Shown: piece by piece, positions 27,852-36,753 of the stretch
Layout of the letters: every line of letters starts with the position of its first letter
How positions within the stretch are numbered: position 1 is the stretch's first letter
DNA from: Aeromicrobium sp. Root236
GTDB taxonomy: Bacteria > Actinomycetota > Actinomycetes > Propionibacteriales > Nocardioidaceae
Length of the DNA: 64,000 nt
Assembly (NCBI RefSeq): GCF_001428805.1
Contig: NZ_LMIS01000001.1
Span: forward strand, 806,001 to 870,000
Direction of reading: 5' to 3'
Made by a program: the position numbers and the translations under genes
The notes under the pieces: generated by a model
Databases searched by the model: none
What the model was told of the DNA's origin: nothing
Seen by the model: only the letters and a program-made list of their open reading frames with translations

Positions 27852-29351
27852 TCAGAGGGTGCCGTTGGTCACCGAGAATCTCCCGTTCGCCTTCAGCAGT
27901 CGTGAGAGATAGGCGTAGCCCGCATATTGCGCGACCATCTCCTCACGACCGTCATAGGTGTTCTCGCCGGGCGCGTACGTGTGACCGTCGGCGAAGCGGG
28001 CCTGCTGGTTGAGCACCTTCTCGGCGTGGATGGGTGCCCAGTAGCTGCCACCCTGGGTGAGGCCGGCATCCAGCGCTCCATACATGGACGGGATGGTGGT
28101 CGCCACCACGTCCATGAACATGAAGTTCGCCCGGTTGCCCGGACCCCAGTCGTTGCCCATCGGGTAGTAGATGTCGGCCGTGTCGGTCGCACCCGTGGCC
28201 GTGCCCGCGTACGTCGGACCGCCGGGCCCGTCGACCTTGTGCGTCACGCTCGAGTCGACGTTGTACTGGCTCGGCTTGGGACCCGGTGTCCAGATCTGCG
28301 TCACCAACGACTTGTAGAACGCGGGGAAGCCCCGCAGATCGGCGTACGGCGTCTGCTTGCCCGCCAGCGCCTGGTCGATCGCACCGAACGCGATGACGGC
28401 CGGGAACGTCTGATATTCCGGATGGACGATCCCGTGGTTGACCACCGTGCCGTCGTCGAACGCGTTGCTGCCGGTCACCCAGACATCGAGTCGCTTGCCG
28501 TTGATCACCTTCGCGCCGTTGGTCGCGCTGCGGTCATCCGGCCTGGCGACCGCGGCCAGCGACAGCTTCAGCCGTTCATCCATCCAGGCGGCGTAGTTGG
28601 CGTGGTTGGGCATCATCGCGGTCGCCAGCTGCAGGATGTTGGCGTCCCAGGCCAGCTCCTCGGCCTTGGTGTCGCCGGGGATGAGCACCGTGCCCGCGGC
28701 ATTCCGGTAGTAGGGCGGAGTCCAGTTGATGAACCGGTTGGCCTCGGACTCGACCATGTGCTGGACATAGGCCCGGTCGGTCGCCGAGAGCGACCCCCAC
28801 ATCAGCCAACCTGCGGTTCCCGCCGCGCTCGCCCACAGCGCGGTCTGCCAGCCAGCAGAGCCGGGCGTGCCCGGCGCATAGCTGACGCCCCAGCCGCCGG
28901 TCGAGTTGGAGTGGTGCCGAAAGGCGAGTGAGCTCACGAGCCTGACGACCTGCGCCGTCGCGGTCGCGGTCGGGACGCCGGTCGCGACCGGGTCGTACGC
29001 GCCGAACCGGAGCGCGGTGGCCAGCCCGACGGCCTCGGCTGCCGATGGCCGGATGCTGGGTTCGTCGGTGCCGCCGAAGCTCAGGTAGGGGTCCCCCGAC
29101 TGCGCGTCGAAGTTCTTGGTGGTGTTCCACCACGTCGTGACGCCGTACGTGTTGGTGTTGGTGAGGATGTGCTTGAGCTGCAAGGTCAGGTCATCGGTCG
29201 GAACCGTGGTCACGATCGTCGACCCGATCGGCACGACACTGTTGTCCGACGCCGCGGCCGGGGCCGCCTGGGCTCCGAGGAATGCCAGGGAGACGACGGC
29301 ACCCACGGCGGCCGCTCGCCCGCGCCTCATAGGTGTTCTCGACATCGTCAT
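27852..29351 (-). CDS. Large secreted protein of unknown function at the head of a sugar-uptake locus
   Basis: 499 residues with a signal peptide (RRGRAAAVGAVVSLAFLGAQ, then an Ala-rich site). The mature part has many Trp/Tyr/Asn residues and helical blocks such as SAAEAVGLATALRFGAYDP, GWQTALWASAAGTAGWLMWG and EELAWDANILQLATAMMPNH, suggesting an alpha-helical toroid like several carbohydrate-active enzymes. I cannot name a family. It is the last gene on the strand of the sugar ABC genes (149-bp gap), so action on their substrate is plausible but unproven. Confidence 0.75.
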   Translation of the reverse strand: MTMSRTPMRRGRAAAVGAVVSLAFLGAQAAPAAASDNSVVPIGSTIVTTVPTDDLTLQLKHILTNTNTYGVTTWWNTTKNFDAQSGDPYLSFGGTDEPSIRPSAAEAVGLATALRFGAYDPVATGVPTATATAQVVRLVSSLAFRHHSNSTGGWGVSYAPGTPGSAGWQTALWASAAGTAGWLMWGSLSATDRAYVQHMVESEANRFINWTPPYYRNAAGTVLIPGDTKAEELAWDANILQLATAMMPNHANYAAWMDERLKLSLAAVARPDDRSATNGAKVINGKRLDVWVTGSNAFDDGTVVNHGIVHPEYQTFPAVIAFGAIDQALAGKQTPYADLRGFPAFYKSLVTQIWTPGPKPSQYNVDSSVTHKVDGPGGPTYAGTATGATDTADIYYPMGNDWGPGNRANFMFMDVVATTIPSMYGALDAGLTQGGSYWAPIHAEKVLNQQARFADGHTYAPGENTYDGREEMVAQYAGYAYLSRLLKANGRFSVTNGTL

Positions 29352-29500
29352 GGTGGTCTACCTCTCGTCAGGGGTGCTGCTGTCAGGAAATGGTGGGGCG
29401 CCGCGACTACCGCGGCCCAGGGTTCGCCGGCGTACGCCCGCCGACCTGGAGGAATCGGCGGACGTACGCACTCGTGGCCCGCGTGCCGGAAGACCCGGCG

Positions 29501-30286
29501 TCAGCCGAGCTTTTCGAAGAGATCCTCCACGGACTCTCCTCCGGCCATGAGGTCGAGAACCTCGTCCCTGGTTCTCTCCCCGCGGGCCCATTGATCGGCA
29601 ACCTGTCCCTGGATCAGGACAGTGAAGCGGTCGCCGATGGACAGGGCGTGACTGGCGTTGTGGGTGATCAGCACGACCGCAAGTCCGCGTCGGCGAGCGG
29701 AGTCGATCTGCTTGAGCACGACGCTGGCCTCCTTCACGCCGAGCGCTGACGTCGGCTCGTCGAGGATCAGCACCTTCGCCCCGAAGTGGATCGCGCGCGC
29801 GATTCCCAAGGCCTGTCGCTCCCCTCCGGACAGCGTGCCGACGAGCTGGTTGGCGTTGGTCACCCGCGTGATTCCCATCGCGTGCACTTCGGCCAGCGCT
29901 GTCGCCCTCGCGCGCGACGCGTCGAACCGGCGCAGGGGACCCCAACCCTTGTTGGGCTCGCGCCCCAGGTAGAAGTTCCGCGCGACGCTCATCAGCGGGA
30001 TCATCCCGACGTCCTGGTGGACGGTGGCGATCCCCAGGTCCTGCGCCTGGCGCGGGCTGCTCAGTGTCACCGGAGCGCCGTCGACCAGGATGCGGCCGCT
30101 GCTGGGCACGTACACACCCGACATGACCTTGATCAGGGTCGACTTGCCCGCACCGTTGTCGCCGAGCAGGCAGTGGACCTCGCCGGCGTACAGCTCCATC
30201 GACGCATGCTGGAGGGCGTGGGTGCTCCCGAACGCCTTGCTGACGTCCTCCAGCTCCATGGTCGGCTGACGATCTGGCGTGCTCAT
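29501..30286 (-). CDS. Sugar ABC transporter ATP-binding protein (single-cassette)
   Basis: 261 residues. Walker A GDNGAGKST (near 37), signature LSGGERQALGIARA, Walker B LILDEPTSALG and H-loop ITHNASHAL are intact. It is one ABC module, unlike the double-cassette RbsA/XylG, resembling FrcA. The start overlaps the permease stop by ATGA. It energises uptake by the adjacent permease and lipoprotein. Confidence 0.93.
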   Translation of the reverse strand: MSTPDRQPTMELEDVSKAFGSTHALQHASMELYAGEVHCLLGDNGAGKSTLIKVMSGVYVPSSGRILVDGAPVTLSSPRQAQDLGIATVHQDVGMIPLMSVARNFYLGREPNKGWGPLRRFDASRARATALAEVHAMGITRVTNANQLVGTLSGGERQALGIARAIHFGAKVLILDEPTSALGVKEASVVLKQIDSARRRGLAVVLITHNASHALSIGDRFTVLIQGQVADQWARGERTRDEVLDLMAGGESVEDLFEKLG

Positions 30287-31398
30287 GCGTTCACCTTCCC
30301 GATGCTGCGCGTCGTCCGGCCCTTTGCGGGGATCGAGGACGCTTGCCGCAGCGCGGCCTTCCGTACGAAGTCGTTGGCGAGGACGGCGACGATCAGCAGA
30401 CCGCCGATGAAGGTGGAGAGCCAGTCGGTCGTCCACCCCGTGTAGAACAGCCCGATGTTGACCATCCCGTACGTGATGGTGCCCAGGGCGACGCCTTGCA
30501 CCGTGCCGTAGCCGCCGACCAGCAACACGCCGCCGATGACCGCGACGATCGGTGCCTGGAACACGAATCCCTGGCCCTGGACGGCGTTGCCGGAGTTGAA
30601 CAGCGCAGCCTGCAGGACTCCGACGATCGATGCCGCCACACCGGTCGTGATGAAGAGCGCGAGCCGGACCTTCTGGGTCGGGACTCCCGCCTTGATCGCG
30701 CCGTCGAGGTTGCCGCCGGTCGCATAGATCCAGCTGCCAACACTCATCCGGCTCAGCACCCAGTAGGCGATGAGGCCGAGGACGGCACACCAGATCACGG
30801 TGACGTTGAGGTCGCCGAAGGTCGCGCCGAAGACGTTGCCCCAAAACCCCGTGATGTCGACTGACACCGTGCTGGTGCCGGCCAGGCTGCGGGACAGACC
30901 GAGGGCGAGTCCGAGCAGGACGTAGTTGGCGGCAAGCGTGACGATGAACGACGGCAGCCCGGTGTGGTTGACGATCATGCCGTTGAACAACCCGACCAGC
31001 ACACCGATCGCGAGGCACATGAGGAACACGAGCGGGACGGGAAGCTCATAGACATTGACGCCCAGCGCCATCGTGATGCTCGACGCGCCCACGACGGAGC
31101 CGACCGACAGATCGAACTCCCCCGCGATCATCAGCAGCCCGATCGGGATGGCGATGAGCGCGAGCTCTGCCGAGGCATTCAGCCAGCCGCTTGTCGCGGC
31201 CAGCGAGAGGAAACCCTTGTCACCGGCCGTGATGGAGAAGAACGCGAAGACCGCGAGGGCCGACAGCATCGCGCCGAGCTGGGTGGCTTGATAGAGGCGG
31301 GCGATGTGCCGCTGCTTGCGCGCGACCGCGGGCGGGGCGTCACCAGGTGCTTCACCCCCGGCCGCGCGCGGTGCCCGGATCGTCTCGGTGTTCGACAT
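30283..31398 (-). CDS. Sugar ABC transporter permease (RbsC/FrcC family)
   Basis: 371 residues from MSNTETIRAP, overlapping by ATGA the stop of the substrate-binding gene. It has about ten hydrophobic segments; the family motif GEFDLSVGSVVGASS is present near residue 100, with GLPSFIVTLAAN and the coupling region YATGGNLDGAIKAGVPTQKVR. Carbohydrate-uptake permease of the CUT2 group. Confidence 0.93.
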   Translation of the reverse strand: MSNTETIRAPRAAGGEAPGDAPPAVARKQRHIARLYQATQLGAMLSALAVFAFFSITAGDKGFLSLAATSGWLNASAELALIAIPIGLLMIAGEFDLSVGSVVGASSITMALGVNVYELPVPLVFLMCLAIGVLVGLFNGMIVNHTGLPSFIVTLAANYVLLGLALGLSRSLAGTSTVSVDITGFWGNVFGATFGDLNVTVIWCAVLGLIAYWVLSRMSVGSWIYATGGNLDGAIKAGVPTQKVRLALFITTGVAASIVGVLQAALFNSGNAVQGQGFVFQAPIVAVIGGVLLVGGYGTVQGVALGTITYGMVNIGLFYTGWTTDWLSTFIGGLLIVAVLANDFVRKAALRQASSIPAKGRTTRSIGKVNA

Positions 31399-32405
31399 CA
31401 GGAGGCCCCTCGCACGCCGCGATGCTTCTTCTGCACCTCGAGCACGCGATCCACGTTGTCCTTGGTGATGACCTGCGGGCCGGAGTCGATGGCGTTGGTG
31501 GGACGCAGGCCGTACTCCAGCCACTGGTATGCCTGAAGGACTCCGTAGTAGCCCTGGAGGTAGGGCTGCTGGTCGAGAGCGAACAGGAGCTTGCCGGACT
31601 TCACCGACTCCAGCACGTTGGTCGAGATGTCGACGGTGCCGACCTTGACCGTGTCATCCATGCCGGCCTGCTTGGCAGCAGCCAGCGCTGCCGTGGCGAT
31701 CGACGAGCCGAGCGTGAGGACGCTGTCGACGTCCTTGTCGGCGTTCAGCGCACCGGCGATGCTCTGCCGGACCTTCTCCTCGTTGCTGGCGTCCTCAGTC
31801 GGGATGGTCAGGATCTTGCCCTTGCCGCCGGCGTCGGTCACCTGCTTGAGGAATCCGTTGCAGCGCTGCTCCAGCACCGGGTTGCCGGCGATCTGGTTGA
31901 CGCAGATCGCATTCTTGGCGCCGGCCTTGACCGCGACCTTGCCGGCTTCCTCGCCCATCGCGGTGGGGTTCTCGCCGATGAAGCCGAGCGCTCCGAGCTT
32001 CTGCCAGGAGTCGCGACCGGAGTTGGTCACGAAGACCGGGATGCCCTTGCCCACAGCCTGCTTGATCAATGGTTCGAGTGCCTCAGGGAAGTAGTCGCCG
32101 ATGATCAGGGCGTCGGGCTTCTTGCCGATCGCGGCCCTAGTGATGCGCTCGTAGGTGGGGACGAGGTCGGTGTAGTCCTTCGACGCGCTGTACTCGTAGT
32201 CGATGCCGAGGTCTTTCGCCGCCGCATCGCTGCCCTGCTTGAACGACCCGAAGAAGGGGTCTGACACGGGGCCGGAGATGTCGATGATCGTGTAGTTCGA
32301 CGAGGACTTCTTGCTGCCGTCCGACGATCCCCCACATCCTGCTGTGAGTCCGCCAAGGAGCAGCAGACCTGCGATCGGCGGGACGAGTGTCTTCTTGATG
32401 TTCAT
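31398..32405 (-). CDS. Sugar ABC transporter substrate-binding lipoprotein
   Basis: 335 residues from MNIKKTLVPP, fixed by a GAAGGAG site. Lipobox LTAGC at about 19-23, then a periplasmic-binding-protein type 1 domain (IDISGPVSDPFFGSFKQGSDAAAKD, ALIIGDYFPEALEPLI, GKGIPVFVTNSG, TLGSSIATAALAAAKQAG). First gene of a coupled operon (binding protein, permease, ATPase). The sugar is unknown; the IDISGP start and CUT2 permease suggest a monosaccharide or related polyol. Confidence 0.92.
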   Translation of the reverse strand: MNIKKTLVPPIAGLLLLGGLTAGCGGSSDGSKKSSSNYTIIDISGPVSDPFFGSFKQGSDAAAKDLGIDYEYSASKDYTDLVPTYERITRAAIGKKPDALIIGDYFPEALEPLIKQAVGKGIPVFVTNSGRDSWQKLGALGFIGENPTAMGEEAGKVAVKAGAKNAICVNQIAGNPVLEQRCNGFLKQVTDAGGKGKILTIPTEDASNEEKVRQSIAGALNADKDVDSVLTLGSSIATAALAAAKQAGMDDTVKVGTVDISTNVLESVKSGKLLFALDQQPYLQGYYGVLQAYQWLEYGLRPTNAIDSGPQVITKDNVDRVLEVQKKHRGVRGAS

Positions 32406-32449
32406 CGTTCTCCTTCTTCGGGTGGGTAAGGGGGCGTGTCGGTGGGTGG

Positions 32450-33625
32450 TCACAGCGCTTCGCGGAGAGCGGCCAGTACGCGTGTCACGCGGCTGTGAGG
32501 TGTGGGGCGTAGATCAGGTCGGCTGGCGAGATAGGCGACGGCCGTACGGCTCTCCGGGTCGGCGAACGCGATGCTGCCGGTGTAGCCGTCGTGACCGAAG
32601 CTCGTCGGGCCGAGCATCGGCTGGCGTGGAGAGGACATCTGGAAGATCCCGCCGAATCGCGAAGCCTGGTCCAGCAGGACGTGGTCGTGACCATCGTGCA
32701 CCGGTGAGGTCACCGCACGGAGCGTTTCCGCGGAGATCAGCTGCTGCGGCCCAGCCAGGGCGATCGAGTAGCACCGAGCAAGTGCTGCGGCGTTGCTGAC
32801 GAACGAGATGGCCGGAATGTCCGCCTGCCAGATCTCCGGCACGTCGAGGTCACTGAGGACGGGGTTGGTCGAGGCCCGGGCAACGTAGCTGGGCGCTGCC
32901 TGCACCACCTGAGCGCGCCATCCGTCGTCGTCGAAAGCCGGAGCCAGGCCGAGCTGAGGGACCATACGACCGAGCTCGGCCGCCGGAACGCCGAACCATG
33001 CGTCGATGCTCATGGGATCCCCGATCTGCTGCCGGAAGAACTCTGCCGGCCGGAGACCGGAGACCCGGTGGATGACCTCCCCGACGAGGTAGCCGATGGT
33101 GAGCGGGTGGTAGCCGTGCCGCGTGCCGGGATCCCACACTGGCGCCTGCTGGGCGAGCCGTGCGATGCAGAGGTCCCAGTCGATGAGGTCGGTGACCGAG
33201 ATGGTGCGGTCGAACGCGGGCAGCCCGGCACGGTGGCTGAGCAGGCAGCCGAAGGTGATGGACTGCTTGCCTGCAGCCCCGAACTCCGGCCAGTAGTCGA
33301 CGACCGGACGGTCGAGGTCCAACGCTCCCTCCTCGACGAGCAGTGCCACGCAGAGCCCCAGCACGCCCTTGGACACCGAGAAGGTCATGGCCAGGTCGTT
33401 GGTCGTCTGTCGGCGGGTCCGGCCGCGGTCGACATGACCGGCTGCGACGTCGATGACGAGGTCGCCGTCATGCCAGACAGCGAGCTGGAACCCGAGGTCG
33501 TCGCCCGTGGTGATGTTGCTCGCCGCCGCGTCGACGACACGCCGGAAACGGGGTGTCACCTCGCCGGTGAAGTCGACGCCGATGCCGGGGCTGGCTGGGG
33601 AAGGAGGTTGCGTGATTGCGGTCAC
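32450..33625 (-). CDS. Serine hydrolase of the beta-lactamase/EstB type
   Basis: 391 residues from GTG 33625; a TTG 36 bases upstream is less likely because it lies upstream of AT-rich promoter-like DNA. Motifs: SxxK as SVSK (about 83-86), a Tyr-containing block WDPGTRHGYHPLTIG and GHDGYTG near the end in the KTG position (HDG). No signal peptide, so cytosolic esterase or peptidase. It sits between the ROK regulator and the sugar operon and may process the imported compound. Confidence 0.87.
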   Translation of the reverse strand: MTAITQPPSPASPGIGVDFTGEVTPRFRRVVDAAASNITTGDDLGFQLAVWHDGDLVIDVAAGHVDRGRTRRQTTNDLAMTFSVSKGVLGLCVALLVEEGALDLDRPVVDYWPEFGAAGKQSITFGCLLSHRAGLPAFDRTISVTDLIDWDLCIARLAQQAPVWDPGTRHGYHPLTIGYLVGEVIHRVSGLRPAEFFRQQIGDPMSIDAWFGVPAAELGRMVPQLGLAPAFDDDGWRAQVVQAAPSYVARASTNPVLSDLDVPEIWQADIPAISFVSNAAALARCYSIALAGPQQLISAETLRAVTSPVHDGHDHVLLDQASRFGGIFQMSSPRQPMLGPTSFGHDGYTGSIAFADPESRTAVAYLASRPDLRPTPHSRVTRVLAALREAL

Positions 33626-33646
33626 AGTGAGAACCTTGCAGGACCT

Positions 33647-33676
33647 AATTATGTTCAGCAAGCGTCAAAAATAATT
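33647..33676. promoter_or_regulatory. AT-rich divergent control region with AATTAT/ATAATT inverted repeat
   Basis: AATTAT (33647-33652) and ATAATT (33671-33676) are complementary, 18 bases apart, in an AT-rich patch between the hydrolase (-) and ROK regulator (+) genes. This is the natural place for the regulator to bind. CATAAT on the minus strand could be the hydrolase -10. Confidence 0.45.
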
Positions 33677-33706
33677 CGTTCTGACCTTCACTTCAGGAGA
33701 GCTCCG

Positions 33707-34885
33707 ATGTCGCAGAATCGACAGATCGGCGTGGAGTTCATCGCTCAGCAGCCGCTCGGTCTGCGTACACCCGCGACCGCCCTGATGAACCACCTGGCCG
33801 CCCGTCCGCCCCAGACGCGAGCCGAGCTCATGGACTCGTTGGGCTGGTCTCGGACGACACTGTCCCGGATCGTGTCGCTCCTCATGGACGGCGGCCTGCT
33901 CACCGAGGAGCCAGGGGAAGCGCACGGCCGAGGACGGCCGGTCTCCCGGCTCAGCCTCAATCCGGCCGCGGGCCGCGTCGTGGGCATCGACATCGGATTC
34001 CGTTCGATTCGGACCATAATTGCCGCGGTCGACCACAGCGTCCTGGCCATCGACGAGCGGCCGTTCGCCGACGAGATCGGGCAGGACGAGGCGTTGGAGG
34101 CGGCCCGCGAGATGGTCGACGCCCTCCTGGCTGAGCAGGGCACCGACTGGGCCGAGATCGTCGGAGCCGGCATCGCCGTCGGCGCCCCCATCGAACGCGG
34201 CAGCAACGCCGTGGCGCTCGGCGGAAGCCTGCAGCTGCGATGGCGCGGCGACCTGCTCAAGGCCGCGGCCGAGCACCTGCCCTGCCCCAGCTACATCGGC
34301 AACGACTCGCGGCTGTCGGCCCACGCGGAGATGCTGTGGGGAGCCGGGCGCGACTTCGACTCGTTCCTCTATCTCAAGCTCCACTCCGGCACCGGCGGAT
34401 CCGTGGTGCTCGACCGGCGCATCGTGACCGGGTCGACCGGCGCCGCCGGCGAGATCGGCCACGTCAACGTCGACCCGCACGGCCTGATGTGCCGATGCGG
34501 CAACCGTGGATGCCTGGAGACGGTCGCCGGAGTGCCGGCCCTGCTGCACTCGGTGAGCCTCATCTATCCGCACGCGCCGAGCTGGACAGAGTTCCGAGAG
34601 CTGTTGACGGCCGGCGACGCCGCTGCGGTCGGCGTGGTCGAGGACGCGTTCGAGACGGTGGGGCGGGCGACCGCGTCGCTCGTCAACGTGTTCAACCCCG
34701 ACGCCGTGATCCTCGGTGGAGCGCTCAGTCGCGCCTACCCACAAGGAGCTCAGCTCATCAAGAACAACTTGCGACGGCACTGCCTGCCGGTCAACAACCA
34801 CGTCGAGGTGCGCATGGGCGACATCGACCGTCGCGCCGGAGCACTCGGCGCCGTCGGCCTGGTCCTGACCCACGGCGTCGTCTGA
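33707..34885 (+). CDS. ROK-family transcriptional regulator
   Basis: 392 residues from ATG 33707 (AGGAG nine bases before). N-terminal winged helix-turn-helix (TPATALMNHLAARPPQTRAELMDSLGWSRTTLSRIVSLL). The ROK domain follows with ATP/sugar-binding blocks VGIDIGFRSIRTIIAAVD, a GxGIxxG-like GAGIAVGAPIE, and the cysteine cluster CRCGNRGCLET, a zinc site typical of ROK proteins (CxCGxxGCxE). Likely represses the divergent hydrolase and sugar operon until the sugar appears. Confidence 0.93.
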   Translation: MSQNRQIGVEFIAQQPLGLRTPATALMNHLAARPPQTRAELMDSLGWSRTTLSRIVSLLMDGGLLTEEPGEAHGRGRPVSRLSLNPAAGRVVGIDIGFRSIRTIIAAVDHSVLAIDERPFADEIGQDEALEAAREMVDALLAEQGTDWAEIVGAGIAVGAPIERGSNAVALGGSLQLRWRGDLLKAAAEHLPCPSYIGNDSRLSAHAEMLWGAGRDFDSFLYLKLHSGTGGSVVLDRRIVTGSTGAAGEIGHVNVDPHGLMCRCGNRGCLETVAGVPALLHSVSLIYPHAPSWTEFRELLTAGDAAAVGVVEDAFETVGRATASLVNVFNPDAVILGGALSRAYPQGAQLIKNNLRRHCLPVNNHVEVRMGDIDRRAGALGAVGLVLTHGVV

Positions 34886-34984
34886 GCCGGCACACTCGGG
34901 ACCTTTGCCCCGGTTCATTCGGCTGGATCCGGCCTACGGTCAGGTGCCGCGGCTCACCTGAGCTGCCACGTTCACAGGGGAGAC

Positions 34985-35356
34985 ATGGCTCACAACTCTG
35001 GCCGATTCCGTTTCGACGGCGGAGCCGCAACATACTTCGGCACGGGGCTCTTGGCCGCGCTGATCACGATCTGCACGCTCGGGATCTGTTATCCATTCGC
35101 CCTCGTGTTGAGGGAGCGCTGGCGCGCCAAGCACACGTACATCGATGGTCACCGGTTGGTGTTCACCGGCACCGGGCTGGGTCTGTTCGGCCTGTGGATC
35201 AAGTGGCTCCTTCTCATGGTGATCACACTGGGCATCTACAGCTTCTGGGTAGCACCTCGAATTCAGAAGTGGAAGGTCGAGCACACGGACTTCGATCCGA
35301 CCTGGCGCCCCACTGTCGACGCCACATCCGCCAATATCGTGCCGGCCATGCCGTAA
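34985..35356 (+). CDS. DUF898-like membrane protein
   Basis: 123 residues with two or three membrane helices (GTGLLAALITICTLGICYPFA, LFGLWIKWLLLMVITLGIYSFW) and the repeated FRFDGGAATYFGTGLL / HRLVFTGTGLGLFG pattern typical of DUF898/YjgN domains. Function unknown. Stands alone after the ROK gene. Confidence 0.8.
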   Translation: MAHNSGRFRFDGGAATYFGTGLLAALITICTLGICYPFALVLRERWRAKHTYIDGHRLVFTGTGLGLFGLWIKWLLLMVITLGIYSFWVAPRIQKWKVEHTDFDPTWRPTVDATSANIVPAMP

Positions 35357-35487
35357 CGGCGGTCCGCAGCAAGATCCGCCGGAGCCGAACTGGTACACGC
35401 TGGGCGAGGGACCTTGTACCCGTGTGGTTGCACGGTTTCCGCCCTAGTCTCAAGGCGTTGCAGCCCAGGGGTAATGCAGCAGACCAA

Positions 35488-35524
35488 CAACGGGATCAGC
35501 TGTCACGCATGGCTGGTCCCGTTG
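35488..35524 (-). terminator. Terminator-like hairpin after the ppdK remnant
   Basis: CAACGGGATCAGC pairs with GCTGGTCCCGTTG (one G.T) around an 11-base loop, directly after the stop of the minus-strand ppdK fragment. Confidence 0.6.
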
Positions 35525-35532
35525 CTGCGCCG

Positions 35533-36687
35533 TCAGGCTGACGCCGAGCCAGCGGTCGCCGAGCGGCCGGCTTCGAGTCGGGCGACCGGCACGCGATAGG
35601 GCGAGCACGACACGTAGTCGAGCCCGATCTCGTCGAAGAAGTGGATCGAGTCCGGGTCTCCCCCGTGCTCGCCGCAGACGCCGAGGTGCAGATCGGGCCG
35701 CGCCTTGCGCCCTGCCTTCACCGCGTGCTCGACGAGCAGGCCGACGCCCTCGACGTCGAGCGACTCGAACGGTGAGACCGGGAAGATGCCCTTCTCCAGG
35801 TAGGTCGAGAAGAACGACGCCTCGACGTCGTCCCGCGAGAATCCCCACGTCATCTGCGTCAGGTCATTGGTGCCGAACGAGAAGAACTCCGCGACCTTAG
35901 CGATCTGGTCGGCCAAGGTCACGGCGCGTGGCAGCTCGATCATCGTGCCGACCTTGAACGTCAGCTTGGTGCCGGTCTCCTTCTCCACCTCGGCGGCGAC
36001 GCCGATGATCTCTGCCTTCATCAGCTCGAGCTCCTGCGGCGAGCCGACCAAAGGGATCATGATCTCCGGCTGTGGGTCTCCACCGGCAGCCGTGCGCGCA
36101 GCGGTGGCCTCGAGGATTGCCCGCGCCTGCATCGTGTAGAGGCCGGGGATGACGATCCCGAGGCGTACGCCGCGCAGCCCCAGCATCGGGTTCTCCTCGT
36201 GCAGCCGCTTCACAGCGAGCAGCTTGTGCGTCCGGGGCTTGTCCTCGTGGTTCTCCTCCTCGTGCGCGAGCCGCACCGCCAGCTGCGTGTAGTCGGGCAG
36301 GAACTCGTGCAGCGGCGGGTCAAGCAGCCGGATCGTGACCGGCAACCCGTCCATCGCCTCGAGGATGCCGGTGAAATCATCGCGCTGCATGGGCAGCAAG
36401 GCGTCGAGGGCTTCGCGCTGCTCGTCGGGGTTCTCGGCGAGGATCAGGTGCTCGACGAGCTCACGGCGATCGCCGAGGAACATGTGCTCGGTGCGGCACA
36501 GTCCGATGCCCTGCGCGCCGAACCTGCGCGCCCGCGCAGCGTCCTCAGGCGTGTCGGCGTTGGCGCGCACACCCAGCCGGCGCACGTCATCGGCGTGGTC
36601 CATCAGCGCGATCACCGCGCGTACGAGCTCATCGTCCTCGGCAGTCTCGTCGCCCATGCCCTCGACCCACTCCGGCTTGTCTACCTT
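35533..36687 (-). pseudogene. ppdK: Pyruvate, phosphate dikinase, C-terminal remnant
   Basis: Only the PEP-binding TIM-barrel half remains, about 375 residues of an enzyme near 880. Recognisable blocks: LGVRANADTPEDAARARRFG, GIGLCRTEHMFL, LLPMQRDDF, NPMLGLRGVRLGI, IMIPLVGSPQELELMK, FFSFGTNDLTQMTWGFSRDD, and the catalytic Cys in LGVCGEHGGDP. The ATP-grasp and phosphohistidine domains are missing. Reading upstream from the first ATG (36657) the frame continues through DKPEWVEG to a TGA at 36688-36690, where base composition drops. The gene was probably cut by insertion of the neighbouring island. Not expected to work alone. Confidence 0.85.
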
Positions 36688-36753
36688 TCAAATCGTAAGC
36701 TTCTTGGGGTCGACCTTTCGACGAGCGAACCTTTGTGGGGGGTCGAATTGAAC

